Shown here piece by piece: positions 42,401-55,073 of a stretch of 64,000 nt of DNA. The notes beneath the pieces were generated by a model. It was not told where the DNA came from, searched no databases, and worked only from the letters and a program-made list of their open reading frames with translations. The DNA is from Ottelia alismoides (taxonomy: Eukaryota; Streptophyta; Magnoliopsida; Alismatales; Hydrocharitaceae), in the NCBI GenBank assembly GCA_037367405.1, contig JAZKJV010005542.1, positions 62,001-126,000 on the forward strand. The letters run 5' to 3'. Made by a program: the position numbers and the translations under genes. Every line of letters begins with the position of its first letter. Within the stretch, counting starts at the first letter, position 1.

Positions 42401-44697
42401 TCCCTTCTCTCTCATGATCAGACTGGACATCACACTGATCCTCATCATCATGGTGGTCCTCCTCCTCTACATCAAGATGTGTATCATCATCATGGATCGA
42501 CTCTCGCTCCTCATCATGTACCCACTCCTCTACTTTATCAGGTGCTTGTGGTGATCTACCACTCCTAAGATGAATGAAGTTTTAGATAAAAATGAGGAAA
42601 AGGGATCATACCTGTAGTGGTGTCTACCTGATCTGAGTGCCTCCTCTTATTGTTCGGGTTCATCTGAGGCTGGGCTGGGAGAGTGGTCTTGGGCATAGTT
42701 AACTCATTTAGATGATGGCTAACCCACCCCATCTTTGTCCTATGTGATGTCTGAAGCGTGCTCAACTTGTCCATGATTTGGTTCAGTGCCATGGTCTGTG
42801 AAGATATCTTGGACTCAGTGTGGTGACCCTGGCTATTTATTCTCTCCTGCCTAGGAGTGTACTGCTATGGTGTGTAAGGCTGAGGATATCTCTATGGTGT
42901 GTAAGAAGACTGTTGTTGCTGCTGGTAATGATAAGATTGTGAATGTGTAGCAGGATACTGAAAATATTGTGGTCTCTGATATGAATAATGGTGAGACTAC
43001 TGCTGCATGTAATGCTGGTGGTGTTGAAAATGTGGATGTCCATGCTGCGGATGACTATACTGCTGCTACTGGTGTACGCTATGAGGAGTAAAATGTGGTG
43101 AAGGCTAAACATAGGCATATCATATCTTGATGATCTCAAGAGTGGACTGAGACTCAACATCAATATCTCCAGGGCTGGTGATCTGGCTCGAATCGGTATT
43201 GGACGGATCCTCATGCCAATCAATCTGTGGAGTCTCAATAGGCTAAATCTGCTCACTCTGAACATACTATATCGTACGGGTGGGAGGAGTGGGTAAAGAT
43301 CTCCAAACAAGCTAAGAAGTAGAAGAAGGACGAGACTGTTGGTACTAACGCTGCAAATCTGTCACCTTCTTCATCATATCGCTTAACTGCTGGGGAAGTG
43401 ATGAGAGTTTCTCCAACTTCCACATCGGCTGCAAATCCTGAACTTTCTTCTGAATCATGTTGAGTAATGTCATCTTCTCACTAATATATCCCATGTAAGA
43501 CCAAGACCCAGACTCTAAAACATGCGCCACATTCTGATTCTATCTGTGGTGTGGTGGTTGTGGGCCCTCCTAGAATGCCTGCGTAGAATCAATGACGCAT
43601 GAATTCTCTACCATCCCCTCAAAGATGGACCAAACTGACTCGACATCCTTATTCAAATAACTGCCGCCACATACGACACTCACCATGCCCTATACATCCG
43701 GCTAGAGTCCTCCAAAGTAATTCTGCACAAGCACCTTCAAAGTTATCTTATGAAGTGGGCATCTCTCTGCAAGATCCTTGAATCTATCCCATGCCTCATG
43801 GAATGATTCATGCAGTATTTGTGTAAAGTTGGAGATCTGGATCCAAATCATGTTTGTCCATCCTTGAGGAAAATTCTTACGCAGGAATGTGTACTTCATA
43901 TTGTCCCATGTATAGATCTCCCTCACCAAATGACTAAACTAGTAAAGCGCCTTATCTGCTAAGGCGAAGGGGAAGGCTTTGAGGCGTATGGCCTCCTGCA
44001 TAACTCCTGGATAGATAGCCGTACCACAAATCATCTCGAACAACTATAAAAAGATAAACGACTCCTCTACAGTGTTCCCATAGTACTTTCAAAGCAAGGA
44101 AATAAAGGGCGATCTCAGCTCGTATGACCCTTGATTAGGTGGCAACTGAATCCAATGGTGTAACGTCCTAGCTCCTGGGTGATACTCATCTCTCAATGTG
44201 GCGGGAACCACGACAGGTATTGGTGGGTTCCTAGCTCTTTCTTCCAGTGAAGCTATCTCAGCTCTTTGTTCATCCTAGACTCTACACTGATCTCTAATCT
44301 GTAGGCTCATTTACTACAATATGTCTAGAATCCTCATAGTAATATCTAAGGCTGGATCATGTCTCTCACTTGTGTGTCTCTCCCCAATCGATCTATTCTC
44401 AACGACTCTTTCCTCAACTGTTCCCTTCCCTCTATCCATAGTCTTCGAACCCTTTGGGAAGGAAAAAGTCTCATAAGAACACAGTGAAAAGTGTATAGGA
44501 GAAATATAAGAAAATTTGAGGCATGGGTCTGCCTCAACAAAAGGGATGGGAGATGAGGGAGTCTGGGTCTCACTCTCCTCATGACTAGATGTGATCAACT
44601 CAAGAAGAGGGTCATCCCGATTCTGCAAAGACGTATGACGAATGGTGGATTGTCGAAAGCTCATGGAGTATGAGAGTAAAATCTTTCTGGTCGTCAT
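42401..44697 (-). pseudogene. gag: Element C gag remnant (beyond element F)
   Basis: ATG start taken at 44697 (MTTRKILLSYSM...). 44697-44314 is the Ser/Thr-rich N-terminus and RGKGTVEERVVE helix. Around 44250-43930 the reversed strand encodes IPVVVPATLRDEYHPGART and FELICGTAIYPGVMQEAIRL, then KAFPFALADKALY. 43929-43702 holds FLRKNFPQGW and HEAWDRFKDLAERCPLHK, the capsid core. From about 43100 to 42850 comes a Gln/Tyr-rich tail (YHYQQQQQSSYTP). Stops interrupt every frame. No zinc knuckle is visible. Confidence 0.82.
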
Positions 44698-46072
44698 CTT
44701 CGATGTCAAGAGGATATAGGGGTGAGAGCATGAAGTCAAATCAAGAACACGAGTGTGAAGGCATTTAAGACACGATACAACGTACACCTCACATACAAAC
44801 ACAATGCAATCCCAAGTTCACCAACTTCACACAATGATGACCGTAAAATTCCGGTCTTTTATCTTTTCAATTTTAAAGTTAGGTGATAAATCAATTGTTT
44901 AACAAGCTCACATGTGTAGTATCTTCAGGTAGTTCATGTTTAAGTCGGCGGTGCACACCAACTTAAAAAAGACTACTTCTACTAACGTTTGAGGCAAATG
45001 CTTGCGGCAAGTAACATGACCCGAGAGTGAGTCCAAGCACTTAGGGCACAAGTCCAGGGATTTGGGCTCTATTTCTTAAATGTACTTGCCTCGTTCTGTC
45101 TGGAGAGTATCTGCAAACAATGAGGGGATTTCTCTCCCAATACAAATTTTTAGTCTAGGTATTTTTAAATTTTTGTCAAATTTTTCCTAATATTTTATTA
45201 TATTATTTTCACTTTTTTAGATATTTTCAGCAATATCTGCGGAAGGTCAGTTCTTTTTAAATTTTCAAAAATGTGTCTCACAGGGGGGGGATCATGAAAT
45301 GCGGCGAAAAACCATTATGCATGCAGAGATAGATATCATACCTGACGCCAACAGTCTACATGCAAGTAATACGTGTAAAATTTAAAACCTAAGCTAATGC
45401 ATGCAAAAAGTGGTAAAAGTTGTATCGTAAACGAGCATCTCTAGTATAACAGTGGATTGATTTTTCAAATTTGTGAATTATGCCTAAGTGTGGATTAGGG
45501 TAGTGGGATCTATTTTACTCGTCTAATCAATCAAAAATACACTCCTAGGCTTCATGAAATCACGTGAAATAAGAAAAATCGTCAAAAACCAAAACCGACG
45601 TTGAGGTCCCCCAAGTGCACTGACACCTCGCGAAATAGACCCCGAAGAAATTCTAGAGTCCGGGTACAAGTCGGGATGTCCTTAGTGGACCCCTTCTACA
45701 AAATGTCAAAACGGGAAATTGCACCTTCCTCTCTCACAAAAATACAAAAAATCTAAGTACACAATCGGCTAAATAGTTTCGCTCCTCTAGAACCGACTCT
45801 AAAGAAGGAGTTGGTCTCTACACTCTCAATTGATTCAGCTTCTAAAAAAAGCGGATTAACCTGTAGGCCCTGCAAAACTTGTTAACAACACATAAAAACT
45901 GTGAAAATAAAACCGTAAAAATTGAAAAAAAATTGATGAAAAATCACAAAAATCGTAAAAACCGTAAAACGGCTCGGAAGAAAATCAAGAAAACATGAGA
46001 GAAAACCGTAAAAAGCAAGAAAAAAAATAAAAATTACAAAATAAAATAAAGAATTGAACTATGGCTAACACC
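44698..46072 (-). other. Element C leader
   Basis: Noncoding. It holds the conserved hairpin at 44839-44856 and, near 45100-45145, the minus-strand block gggagagaaatcccctcatt also seen in A and F. Confidence 0.65.
44839..44856 (-). promoter_or_regulatory. Conserved leader hairpin of element C
   Basis: The minus strand reads GACCG-GAATTTTA-CGGTC. The stem is identical to A's (887-904) and the loop differs. Confidence 0.5.
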
Positions 46073-46090
46073 TCCCCAGCAATAGTGCCA
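46073..46090 (-). other. Element C primer binding site (tRNA-Asp type)
   Basis: The minus strand reads TGGCACTATTGCTGGGGA, three bases after the LTR end, against TGGCGCCGTTGCCGGGG expected for tRNA-Asp. All four differences are transitions at former CG or CCG sites. Confidence 0.85.
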
Positions 46091-46093
46091 TTT

Positions 46094-47457
46094 TGATAAC
46101 TAGGGTTTTGCGAGCGATAATAAAATATCGGTGTAGAAAATTTCTTCGAAATAAAAACCTAATTACTGAAAAAAATTCCAATAAAATATGAGAGAGTGAG
46201 AGAAACATAGGTCAATAAAGAAACTTCTCTCCTATTTTATTGTTCACTAATTATTAACCAGGTAAGTGTCCCGGGGTCAAACACAAGGAGGCAGAATATC
46301 TATACTTCAATTTTTGGGCAAAAGTGTGATTTTTTGTGATTTTTAATTCTTCTCGAGAAAGGCTAGATAAGAAACTTCTCTCATATTTTATTGCTCACGA
46401 CAAGATGGTTTACCAGCTAATGTGGCTTTGACCACGTGGCTGAGGTGGAAGAATGAAGATATGACATGTGTACAGATTGACCCATTCCTTAACCAATGAA
46501 TGAAAAATGCATAAATAAATAGATAGATAAGAAATAGCACAGTTCCTCAAATGAAAAATTCCCAACATAAAAAGTGTGCCTCTAATTATGATCTACAATG
46601 TTCATGAAAGACTTGAATGCAAATGAATGCAAGATATGAATTTTTTTGTGGTAATTTATATACATAAAATACCAATTCTTGACTTTGGAATTTTATTTGA
46701 TTTTCAGCTATGAAATAATGCAACAAACTCAAAAGTGATTTTTTTGGAGTTGTTACGGGTTTTAAAGAGGTCAGAAAAATCAGGGAGGTTAATTATGTAC
46801 AAGTGGATTAGGTGAATACGCTCAAGTCAGAACATGTCCTTTTTTATTGCTTTTCTATATTTGGGATTTTTATTTTTATGTATTTTATTCAATAAATGAA
46901 TGAATTAAAGAAAGGATAAAGAAAATAATTAAAATGAGTGAATATGCATATGAAATGATTGGTCAAAACTAGCAAAATGCACAATGCACAATTAGGTCCC
47001 AAATCCTCTATTTTCACAAATGGACTCTGATTCTTTCGGATTTGGTCATGATTTGTAGACATTTGAACGTACATTAATTCAAAAGTGAGTAGATTTCTTT
47101 TGGACACATTATGAGAGAGATATCAACATTTTTGTTTGTCTTTTCTGAAATCAGGGTATGAGACTATGTCACATATATACAAGTTAGCATTTTTTTAGGA
47201 TTTTTCTTGATTAAAGTCAGTGACATGTACATAATAGATTGGTTTTAGGTCAATCGGAATCAGCATGAATTAACTAAAAATGCATGAAATTAGGTGAAAA
47301 TATGAAGACGAAAATGAATGCAGATATGAATGCTAATTTATGCAAATTAATTATGAGTGCATGAAAGTTAATTTTATAAAATTAATGAGTGGATCTTAAA
47401 TTCCCAGGATGAAACTCCATTTTCATATAATTAGAGTGATGAATCACATATTCATCA
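46094..47457 (-). repeat. LTR shared by C (as 5' LTR) and E (as 3' LTR)
   Basis: It starts at 47457 with TGATGAAT-atgtg-ATTCATCA and ends at 46094 with ...CCTAGTTATCA. Left of it is a PBS (C); right of it is a PPT (E). It is 1364 bp against 3419 bp for C's 3' LTR. Its left 300 bp match C's LTR (18384-18560); the middle, including the promoter-bearing part, is missing. A deletion or recombination between C's 5' LTR and E's 3' LTR would give this. Confidence 0.75.
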
Positions 47458-47471
47458 ACCCCCTTATACTT
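47458..47471 (-). promoter_or_regulatory. Element E polypurine tract
   Basis: The minus strand reads AAGTATAAGGGGGT, abutting the LTR. Upstream is ctcggggacgag (47481-47492), as before A's PPT. Confidence 0.8.
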
Positions 47472-48895
47472 AAACTATACTCGTCCCCGAGCAACTAGAG
47501 AATGAATGATTTTAGTCAGATCAACCCCTGACTGCATACATGGAATACCAGACTTGATATGTTGAAGGATTCTTGGTTTTATGATCCCAAAATTCTAAGC
47601 TGAACCATGCTTTAGTCGAAAGATATCCAACTTCTCTAGTTCTGAGATTCTCTTTGTTCTTATAGATAGTAAGGATATGACATTTAAGTGTGGACTACAG
47701 TCACAAAAGTAGAGATAAAACGTCACCCAAGGTTTCAGTCCAAGAGACTCTCCTAAGAACCCATTCCTCGACACAGAGGGAATAAATCAGCTCTTGCATA
47801 CAATCCACCGTCTCTTCAGTTGTAGGTCTTAAAAGTGTAGATGGAAGGACAATTGATGGAGGGCATAAGTTTGTGTACTTTTCTTCTCTACCTCTCATTG
47901 GAACAAGGATCCTCTCTAGTGCCTTATTAACTCAAGGCATGTATTTTAGGTTATTGACCAGTGCGTCCATCAAGAGAGTTCGGAGTTGTATGCACTTATT
48001 TTCCTGGTAGTACACCAGGGTGTGTCTTTTCTGAATACCTATCGTACCTTCAACACCCAGACTTGTATCATTATACGATGCAAAGCCCTTTTTGGGTGCT
48101 AGCCTGACTCCTTGTCCTAATAGCTTTGCTCCAAGTGGAGACTTTGAAAAGGTTAGAAGTGCTCACCTTTGGTGGAAGCTCTTTGAATTTGTATTTGTAA
48201 TGAGATAGCTTTCCTTTGTATTTGAGTGAGAAATTCTCTAAAAATTTATTTCATTGATGATTTGCTAGTTCCACAGCTTCTACCAAGTTGGCTAACACTG
48301 ATCAACAATTTTATTTAGTTTCATCACACCCTAACAATTAGGTTTATATCAAGAGATTAGTACAAGAACCTTGTTCTCATATTGGTTAAAGGTGCTGACA
48401 CTCATGTTTCATGAAGCCTTCATCGATTTCATCCCATCATTAAGCATCATAAAATAAGGTCCAAACTCAAATCCCTCATCCCACTTCCTCAAGTGAAATC
48501 CCAACTCATCTCATCATAACTGCAGTCATGCAAGCGAGGTGATGATCATATTCTTTAAGGTAGAGACTAAGTATGAAATATAGAACACACATCTTTTAGA
48601 CCAGGGAAGTGTGAATAATTAAGTCATAGAACCTAATGACTAAAGCTGGTTAACTATTAATCTTAGAACCTCATAAACCAAGTGCCCTTGAACTTCTCAA
48701 ATCTTGTGTGAGTGTGTAAATGTCAGGGATACATCCAACTAAAGAATGCATGGATACATGAGATACTTAATGAAGTAAAAGAGTGTAAAATATAATTTAT
48801 ATTTTTTTATTATTTTTATTATTTATTTATTTTGTATTTTGTATTTTTTCAAGATTTTTACCCACCTAGTAAATAAAATATAGACTTATGCGAAA
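47472..48895 (-). other. Element E 3' noncoding region
   Basis: No supported ORF on either strand. The phrases are similar to the equivalent parts of A and F, but strongly diverged. Confidence 0.55.
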
Positions 48896-49160
48896 GTACA
48901 AGCTATGGATAAAATATATACAAAGTATATGTCCTCCGAGCACAAGAAGCATAGAGAAATCATAGCTCAGGTAAGTGTAAGAGAATGAAAAAGAAAAGAA
49001 AATAACAGCGTGCTTGCCCCCCTACACTTAGGATGTGGACTTTTTAAGTATAGAAAAGGAACGAGAATGGGGCGAATAAGAGAAGAAGTGTATGAGAAAG
49101 GTGTATACAATGGGAATTGGGTCCCGCTATACTTAGGCTCTGGTCAACCTAAGTATTGGA
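48896..49160 (-). repeat. Element E hairpin/purine-run array, decayed
   Basis: Unit: ATACTTAGG (49129-49137) with CCTAAGTAT (49148-49156). A second unit has C-run 49017-49022, CTACACTTAGGA and a partner TTTTTAAGTATAG to 49053. The unit nearest the LTR has lost its G-run arm, but its flanking sequence (48895-48990) still aligns with units of A and F, including the AT palindrome. Confidence 0.7.
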
Positions 49161-49359
49161 AGAAGGGGTGGGTGTTTGATTAGATTTGGAGAATGTACAA
49201 GTGAATGTGTGAAGAATTAAAATGAATTTGTACAACTAGAGTCTGACTGCTTCTCTTCATGAAGAGTGTTCTGATGTGTCTCCATTGTGATCACTCTGCA
49301 TGAAGTTGATGACCTCGACTTGGACTAACTACTCTTTAAAATTGACATAATGCTTTAGC

Positions 49360-50087
49360 AGCTGCCATTACCTGAAAATGTATGTGTATTATCTCCAAGA
49401 TCAACAATGTCAACACTACCATTGTAGTGCACATCCGTGACAATGTAGGGACCCATCCATTTAGATTTGAGTTTCACGAGAAACATCTTCAACTTGGTGT
49501 TAAACAAGCATACCTTCTACCCATGGACAAAGGTCTTATGTTGTATGTGTCGAGCATACCATCTTTAGACCTTGTCCTTATGGATTGCATTGTTCTCATA
49601 TGCCTAATTTTTAATTTTCACTAGCTCGTTCAGATTCAAGTCACAACAAAGATTCCCTGGGTGACAACTCCAATTAATCTTCTTGATTGCTCATTCTTAT
49701 TTGTAAATTAACTCCACAGGGAAATGGCATGGCTTGCCATAGATCATCCTAAAAGGTGAAGTACTGAGTGGAGTATTGTAGGTTGTCCTATAGGCCCACA
49801 AAACTTGGTCCAAAAGCCAAGACAGTTCTTCTTCTTGAGACAAACCAACTTCTGAAGAATACTCTTCACCTATCTATTAGAAACCTCTGTCATACCATTA
49901 GACTGTGGGTGGTAAGAATTGGCTATTCTATGCTTAAATTTATAGTCCTTAGCCAATAATTTCATTTATTTGTTCACAAAGTGGCTACCCCCATCAAAAA
50001 TCAAAATGTTTGGAACCCCGAGCCCCTCAATGATATGATTGTTGATAAACTTACAAAAAGTCAAGATGTCTGTAGTTAGGTTGGGAT
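49360..50087 (-). pseudogene. pol (int): Element E integrase remnant, C-terminal half
   Basis: The minus strand reads NILIFDGGSHFVNK (near 50000), NGMTEVSNR (near 49880-49910), DQVLWAYRTTYNTPLSTSPF then RMIYGKPCHFP (49820-49720), and KSKWMGPYIVTD (near 49450). Frameshifts are present. It is cut at 50087 by a Copia LTR; the N-terminal half and the RT of E are not found on the other side of the Copia cluster. Confidence 0.8.
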
Positions 50088-51731
50088 TGAAGGATATCGA
50101 AAGATCCTTAAGCACACCACGAAAGTGCGAAGATCACATCGTATGCAATCGGGAGCAACTAGTTGCTCAGGGCAACACAATTTTAAAAAATTAAAGCGAT
50201 GAAACCACATTATCCAAGAACACTTCTTGAATGTTTCATTTAAATCACATACATGTATTAAGGTTACCTCTTGTAGCGTGGTTGCGATCGAGTCTCTAAA
50301 CGAAGAGACCTACTGTCTCAAGTTTGATCCAACAGATCGGAGAAGCTTGTGAGCGTGTTGATTAAATGTGTGCTCCTCGCAATCCATGTTGATGATCCAA
50401 GCGGTAAATCTTCTGATCTCATTTCACGAGATCCAATGTCTTCTTTACAATAAAGGTGCACCGAAGGAGATGGAGATCCACGAACGGTCGAAGCGGCGAC
50501 ACAACGACATAGCGGCTACGATGGCGACTCTCTCTAGGACATCTAGGTGGACGACCACCATAAGAGAGAGAGATGGTGAGAATTTGGACTCCTCTTATAA
50601 TTATTGTATTTGAAAAGGCTAGGGCAACCATTCTTTTATACTAGTTGGATGCACATGGTTCTCAATCCATATGCTCTCTTAATCTACAGTGTCGATTAAA
50701 AGTTTAATATAAATGCCATGATTTTTCTCCAAAAAGAAATAGCAATTAGTTTAAAACAAATTAACTATATTCTTTTTCAAGATAATAATTAATTCATTCT
50801 AAAGTTAATCAATATACATAGATAATGTAGAAGACTAAGTCTCTTTAGTAAAAATAGGTGGTCGTTCCCCCTTGAACAAGTCAAGGTGGTCGACCACCAA
50901 AAAAAGAGATAAAGTCTTCTTTTTTATCTATATATATTAATTAATATGTAATAACAATTATTGCATTTATCTTCACAAACATAATTTCAAATTAAATTTA
51001 TAAAGGCTTCAATCATGCCATTGACAAAACAAATCATATTCATATATCCACAATAATATGTAAATTAGATTTAAAATTAATTGATTATTTTGAATCCCAT
51101 TTACAACGACATATAATTTGTAAATTCTATTTACAATTAAATCTCTCCATTATATTATATGATAATCATATCCACGATAATTAAATCATATTAAATCATC
51201 TTGGATCTCTATTCTCACGTGCTCAAGTAATATGAATCACTTTCACATTATTGACATATTTCATAATTAAATCACATTTAATCATCTTAATAACTCTGCT
51301 TATATGGCCAAATAATATGAATCAAATTCATATTATTCATGATAATTAAATCACATTTAATTATCAATATCTCAATGCTCAGATATAATTCAACAATGGA
51401 ATTATTATTGAACTCTTTCAAGAACAACGTGCTTTCTTCACAGATACTTGGAGATAAGGAGATGTTTATTGTATGTTCCACGTATAGTGACATGGATATT
51501 GAGATCAAATCTCAAATCTAGATCTCGGGACCTCTCATAGATGTTTGATTAAGTTAAATCCATAAATCTAATCTTCTCATTGCATCTAAATCACATTCAT
51601 ATTACTGCCTATATTTGTACCAAGATTACTTCTCTATTGAAAATGTCACTAAAATCTAAACCTGTTTCACTACTCCCTTGGAATGGAAGTATCGTGGTTA
51701 TACAATCGCTTATTGATCATATCACCCTCAG
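50088..51731 (-). repeat. Copia 3' LTR, distal part
   Basis: It matches the minus-strand LTR at 57611-59300 along its length: gcatcgtatgcaatcg, the ccaccataagagagagag block, and the 51150-51500 AT-rich block. It ends at 50088 inside E's integrase. It stops at 51731 (atcaccctcag), exactly where the LTR piece at 54179-55073 leaves off. Confidence 0.8.
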
Positions 51732-52650
51732 ATTCTGGAATAGACCTATCATAAAGAATTACAATGGATATATTTCAAATAGTAATCTGACATATGGAGG
51801 ATTCTAACTAATTGGTAAATTAATGAATGGTTCATTAATATTTCTAATACTGGAAAATTAAACCTTAAAAGATTAATATGAGGACGAAGATCATTTTACA
51901 ATGATTTCGCATCAAGCCTTCGACATATGTCTATTATAGACTAGTAAGAGATGAAGCTTTAGAATGTCTAAAATTTCAAATCTTACATATTTGTGAATAT
52001 TGTATTCAAAGTAGAAATTTTCCAATGCACTCTTCTTTGGGAATGGTGTAAGATGCCAATGTATTTAAGATCTCATAGAAATTAATGTATCTGGATCATC
52101 TATATCATAATAACATTAATGATATGTGATATCTATTGACGACTATTTATGATATGAGATTCTTCCCTTCACCTTAGAAATATTTGAAATATTCAAAGAT
52201 TTTATTTTTTGGTTTAGAACCAAAATCTTAAGGAAGATGAAATGAGTTTGATATAACCTAAGTAGCATGTACCTATTAGATAAATTCAAGGAATACGTTA
52301 TGGAGACATAAATGGCATTCCTATCTCACTCCTCCAAATACCCTTAACTCAATAGAGTTGTAGGGAGATGCAATTGGATCATGTGGGACATTATTTGATC
52401 AATGATGAATATTCGCATAATTATCTCTTATTTTTCAGGTATATATGTAGTAGAGACTACAATATATATCCTTAATAAGATTCCATGAAAGTAAACTGGA
52501 ATCTAGGACCATAGAGTGCTACTTCATTAGGAAAATAAAGGATGGAATAAAGTACATACTTTGTGACCTTGAGATTCTTAAAAGATTCATCTCTAAGAAT
52601 ATGATTCTTAGAGGATGATTCTCGCGATAATCACGATGAAAATGAAGTAA
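51732..52650 (+). pseudogene. pol (int): Copia integrase remnant
   Basis: Scattered recognisable words on the plus strand: ICEYCIQSRNFP-like zinc-region tail (near 51990-52030), an HTDVCG-like stretch, and a TFIDDYS-like catalytic Asp segment (52130-52150). No long frame remains. It is part of the inverted segment. Confidence 0.55.
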
Positions 52651-52890
52651 AGGAACTCATTGAATCTTGAGAAGATAATGAGGCTCCTAAAATCAGAAAT
52701 TAAAAGGACAATTAAAGATGAAATCCTCATACCTCTTCAAATGAGTTTGAGGATAGATCACATGTGTTAGTTAAGTCTGACAATGATTTAACTTTATATG
52801 ATGAATCTTCCAAGGATCATGACAGGGAAAGATAGTTTTTAGAAATAAAGTCTAAAGTAGACTTCATATAAAATTGTTGTATATGGGCCC
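52651..52890 (+). other. Copia integrase-RT spacer
   Basis: Decayed acidic linker (SDNDLTLYDESSKDHDRE near 52775-52833), usual before the Copia RT. Nothing else recognised. Confidence 0.4.
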
Positions 52891-53193
52891 TCGATGAACC
52901 ACCTATATGGGCAAGACCTGTTAAGGTGTAAAATGATCTTTAAGAGAAAGCGGAAACTTGATGAGAAGGTAGAGACCTTCAAAGCACGCCTCGCATCCAC
53001 AATATGCACACAAAGAGAAGACATCACTTGCGATGAGACTTTCTGTCCAGTGATCATGCTTAAAACCATCAAAATATTTCTAATTATAGCTACACAACAT
53101 GACTATGACATCTACAAGATGGAAGTCAATATTGCATTCCTCTATGAATATCTCTCCGAGGATATTCATATAAGTAGCCCCATGTATTCATAG
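52891..53193 (+). pseudogene. pol (rt): Copia reverse transcriptase (RVT_2) fragment
   Basis: 100 codons read KMIFKRKRKLDEKVETFKAR, then LASTICTQREDITCDETFCP, VIMLKTIKIFLIIATQHDYD and IYKMEVNIAFLYEYLSEDIH. This is the N-terminal part of the Copia RT, in which MDVKTAFLNG-like sequence carries the first catalytic Asp; here Asp is Glu (KMEVNIAFL). The rest of RT beyond 53200 is broken. Confidence 0.85.
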
Positions 53194-54167
53194 TTGAGGA
53201 AGGCAAAGTGTGTAATAAAACTCCATCTATGGACTCAAATAAGCTTTTTGTAGTTGGAACACCAGATTTCATGAAAATATAAATGTTATGATTTCATATA
53301 GAATATTGATAAACCTTGTGAAGCTTAGAGGGTGTCATTACGATTATCATGCTAAAATATAGATGAAAGCCTAATCATTTGGAATGATATAAGGATGATG
53401 ATAATAAGTATTTTATATTATTGTTCCATACCTTGAGATGAAAGATATCAAGGATTCCTCCTATATCTTAGTTATGAAAATGTTCAAAAGCAACGAGAAG
53501 AGGGTATTGGGACTGTCACATTAGTAGTACACCTTGGACATGTTCTATTTTTTTGGGAAAAATCCCAGTAAAGGCTTCCTTCCCTTAAGATATGGTACTA
53601 ACCTATTCGAAGATAGTACCTCAAGGATTTGAGGAAGTGTGTGTTAGATGTGTACAAAAATCAGATGTTTGCCATGCAGTGGGAGCAGTAAACTGTTACT
53701 AATCCTACTATGGAAATAAAACACTTGATTGTAGTAATACCAATATCTTCAAAGAGGACAAGACTTTAGATATAACGATCTCTAAGTCTTATATTCAAGA
53801 ACTTAAGACATTATAGTTATCTAAAAAGTCTTAAACTAAAGACACCTTAGGAGATATATATCTCCACGAATGAGGGTATTTTGATAATGATAATAGAAAT
53901 TACATACTAGTTATAACGATTATTGAGTTCTGGTGTCAAAGACACTGTAACTGCTTTAAGAAGATTGAGTATTGGTTGCATAAGATGCAACATTCGCATT
54001 GGATGTGAGCACTATTACTAGGAGTTAAGCAAGTACCGTAATAGCACTTGGTGTAGTCTCTCAGGAACAGGGTGACTAATTAGCTTATCTAGCTATTTTT
54101 TCAAAATAGGTTATAATTAGCACGTAAGTTTGGGTTTAAATATTATCCCATTAATGGCTCTTTGGGT
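53194..54167 (+). pseudogene. pol: Copia RT C-terminus and RNase H, heavily decayed
   Basis: No intact frame. Position and a few words (near 53600-53720, KCVLDVYKNQMFAMQWEQ-like, and near 53965-54030) fit the Copia RT end and RNase H before the PPT. The YVDD-type motif is not recoverable by eye. Confidence 0.45.
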
Positions 54168-54178
54168 TAGTGGGAGAT
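54168..54178 (+). promoter_or_regulatory. Copia polypurine tract
   Basis: TAGTGGGAGAT abuts TGTTGGACATG, the typical Copia PPT-LTR junction. Confidence 0.8.
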
Positions 54179-55073
54179 TGTTGGACATGCGAGCTCATGG
54201 AGAGCCATTATGCAATAAATATTATTGCAAATATCATTCCCTGATCTGAAATGAAGAATAATTAATTTCCATAATCCCGTCCCTTAATATAATTAAGGTT
54301 ATGTATAATGGCTATCTTAATGATCATACAACTGTTGATTTAATTGTTGAATTATATAGGTTAGTGATTGGATGAACATCTAAAGAGTTAGTTTGAGGAC
54401 TCGTCAAGCACCGTCAAATGATTATGAAGAGATAATCTCCTGCATGAATAGGAGAAGACAATCCTTCTCTTATGTGATGGTATCTAACCGACCTCTTGAT
54501 GCAGGTCCTCTGCATAGGAATAGAGATTCAGAGGTGTAAGATAAGTTAGGTCAAAGGGTTTACTTAACGAGATTGAGATAACCAAAGATCTATGTCGTAT
54601 GCTGTCACGATAAAGGCACACATCCTCTTACCGGAGATATATGTGTTACTATATGTTTGTATGTACATTTGACAGACCAATAAGTTGATGGCCTAATCAA
54701 GATTTATACACTGGCGTTTTGGTGTGCATACAAGGGCATATGAGTAATACAATCTCTCAAAGGGATCGTACATGTTCAATACTGAACCGGAAGACATGAG
54801 CTCATTCATGATATATTGAAAATCAAATTCCATGTATTGTCATCTCGCTTTGGAAGCTAGACAGTATTTGTAGGTTTGATATATACATCTGGAAAGTATA
54901 TGATCAATACTTGGGTATGATATATGATTTTGGAAAGTATATGATCGATGCCAAATCCCAATGATCAAATGAGAAGCTCAATAATAAAACCCTGAAGAAG
55001 ATCTAAATAAGATATAAAACTTTGGGTTCATTCTAGATCTTCCAGCATGCAGGATGTATAGGTATCAGGAATT
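54179..55073 (+). repeat. Copia 3' LTR, proximal part (inverted segment)
   Basis: It starts TGTTGGACATGCGAG and runs in parallel with 59947-60845 until ggtatcaggaatt at 55073, where similarity stops abruptly. The missing continuation is the piece at 51731-50088. Confidence 0.85.

Noticed and set aside
49382..49959. Plus-strand ORFs 49382-49624 and 49768-49959
   Set aside because: Antisense to E's integrase remnant.
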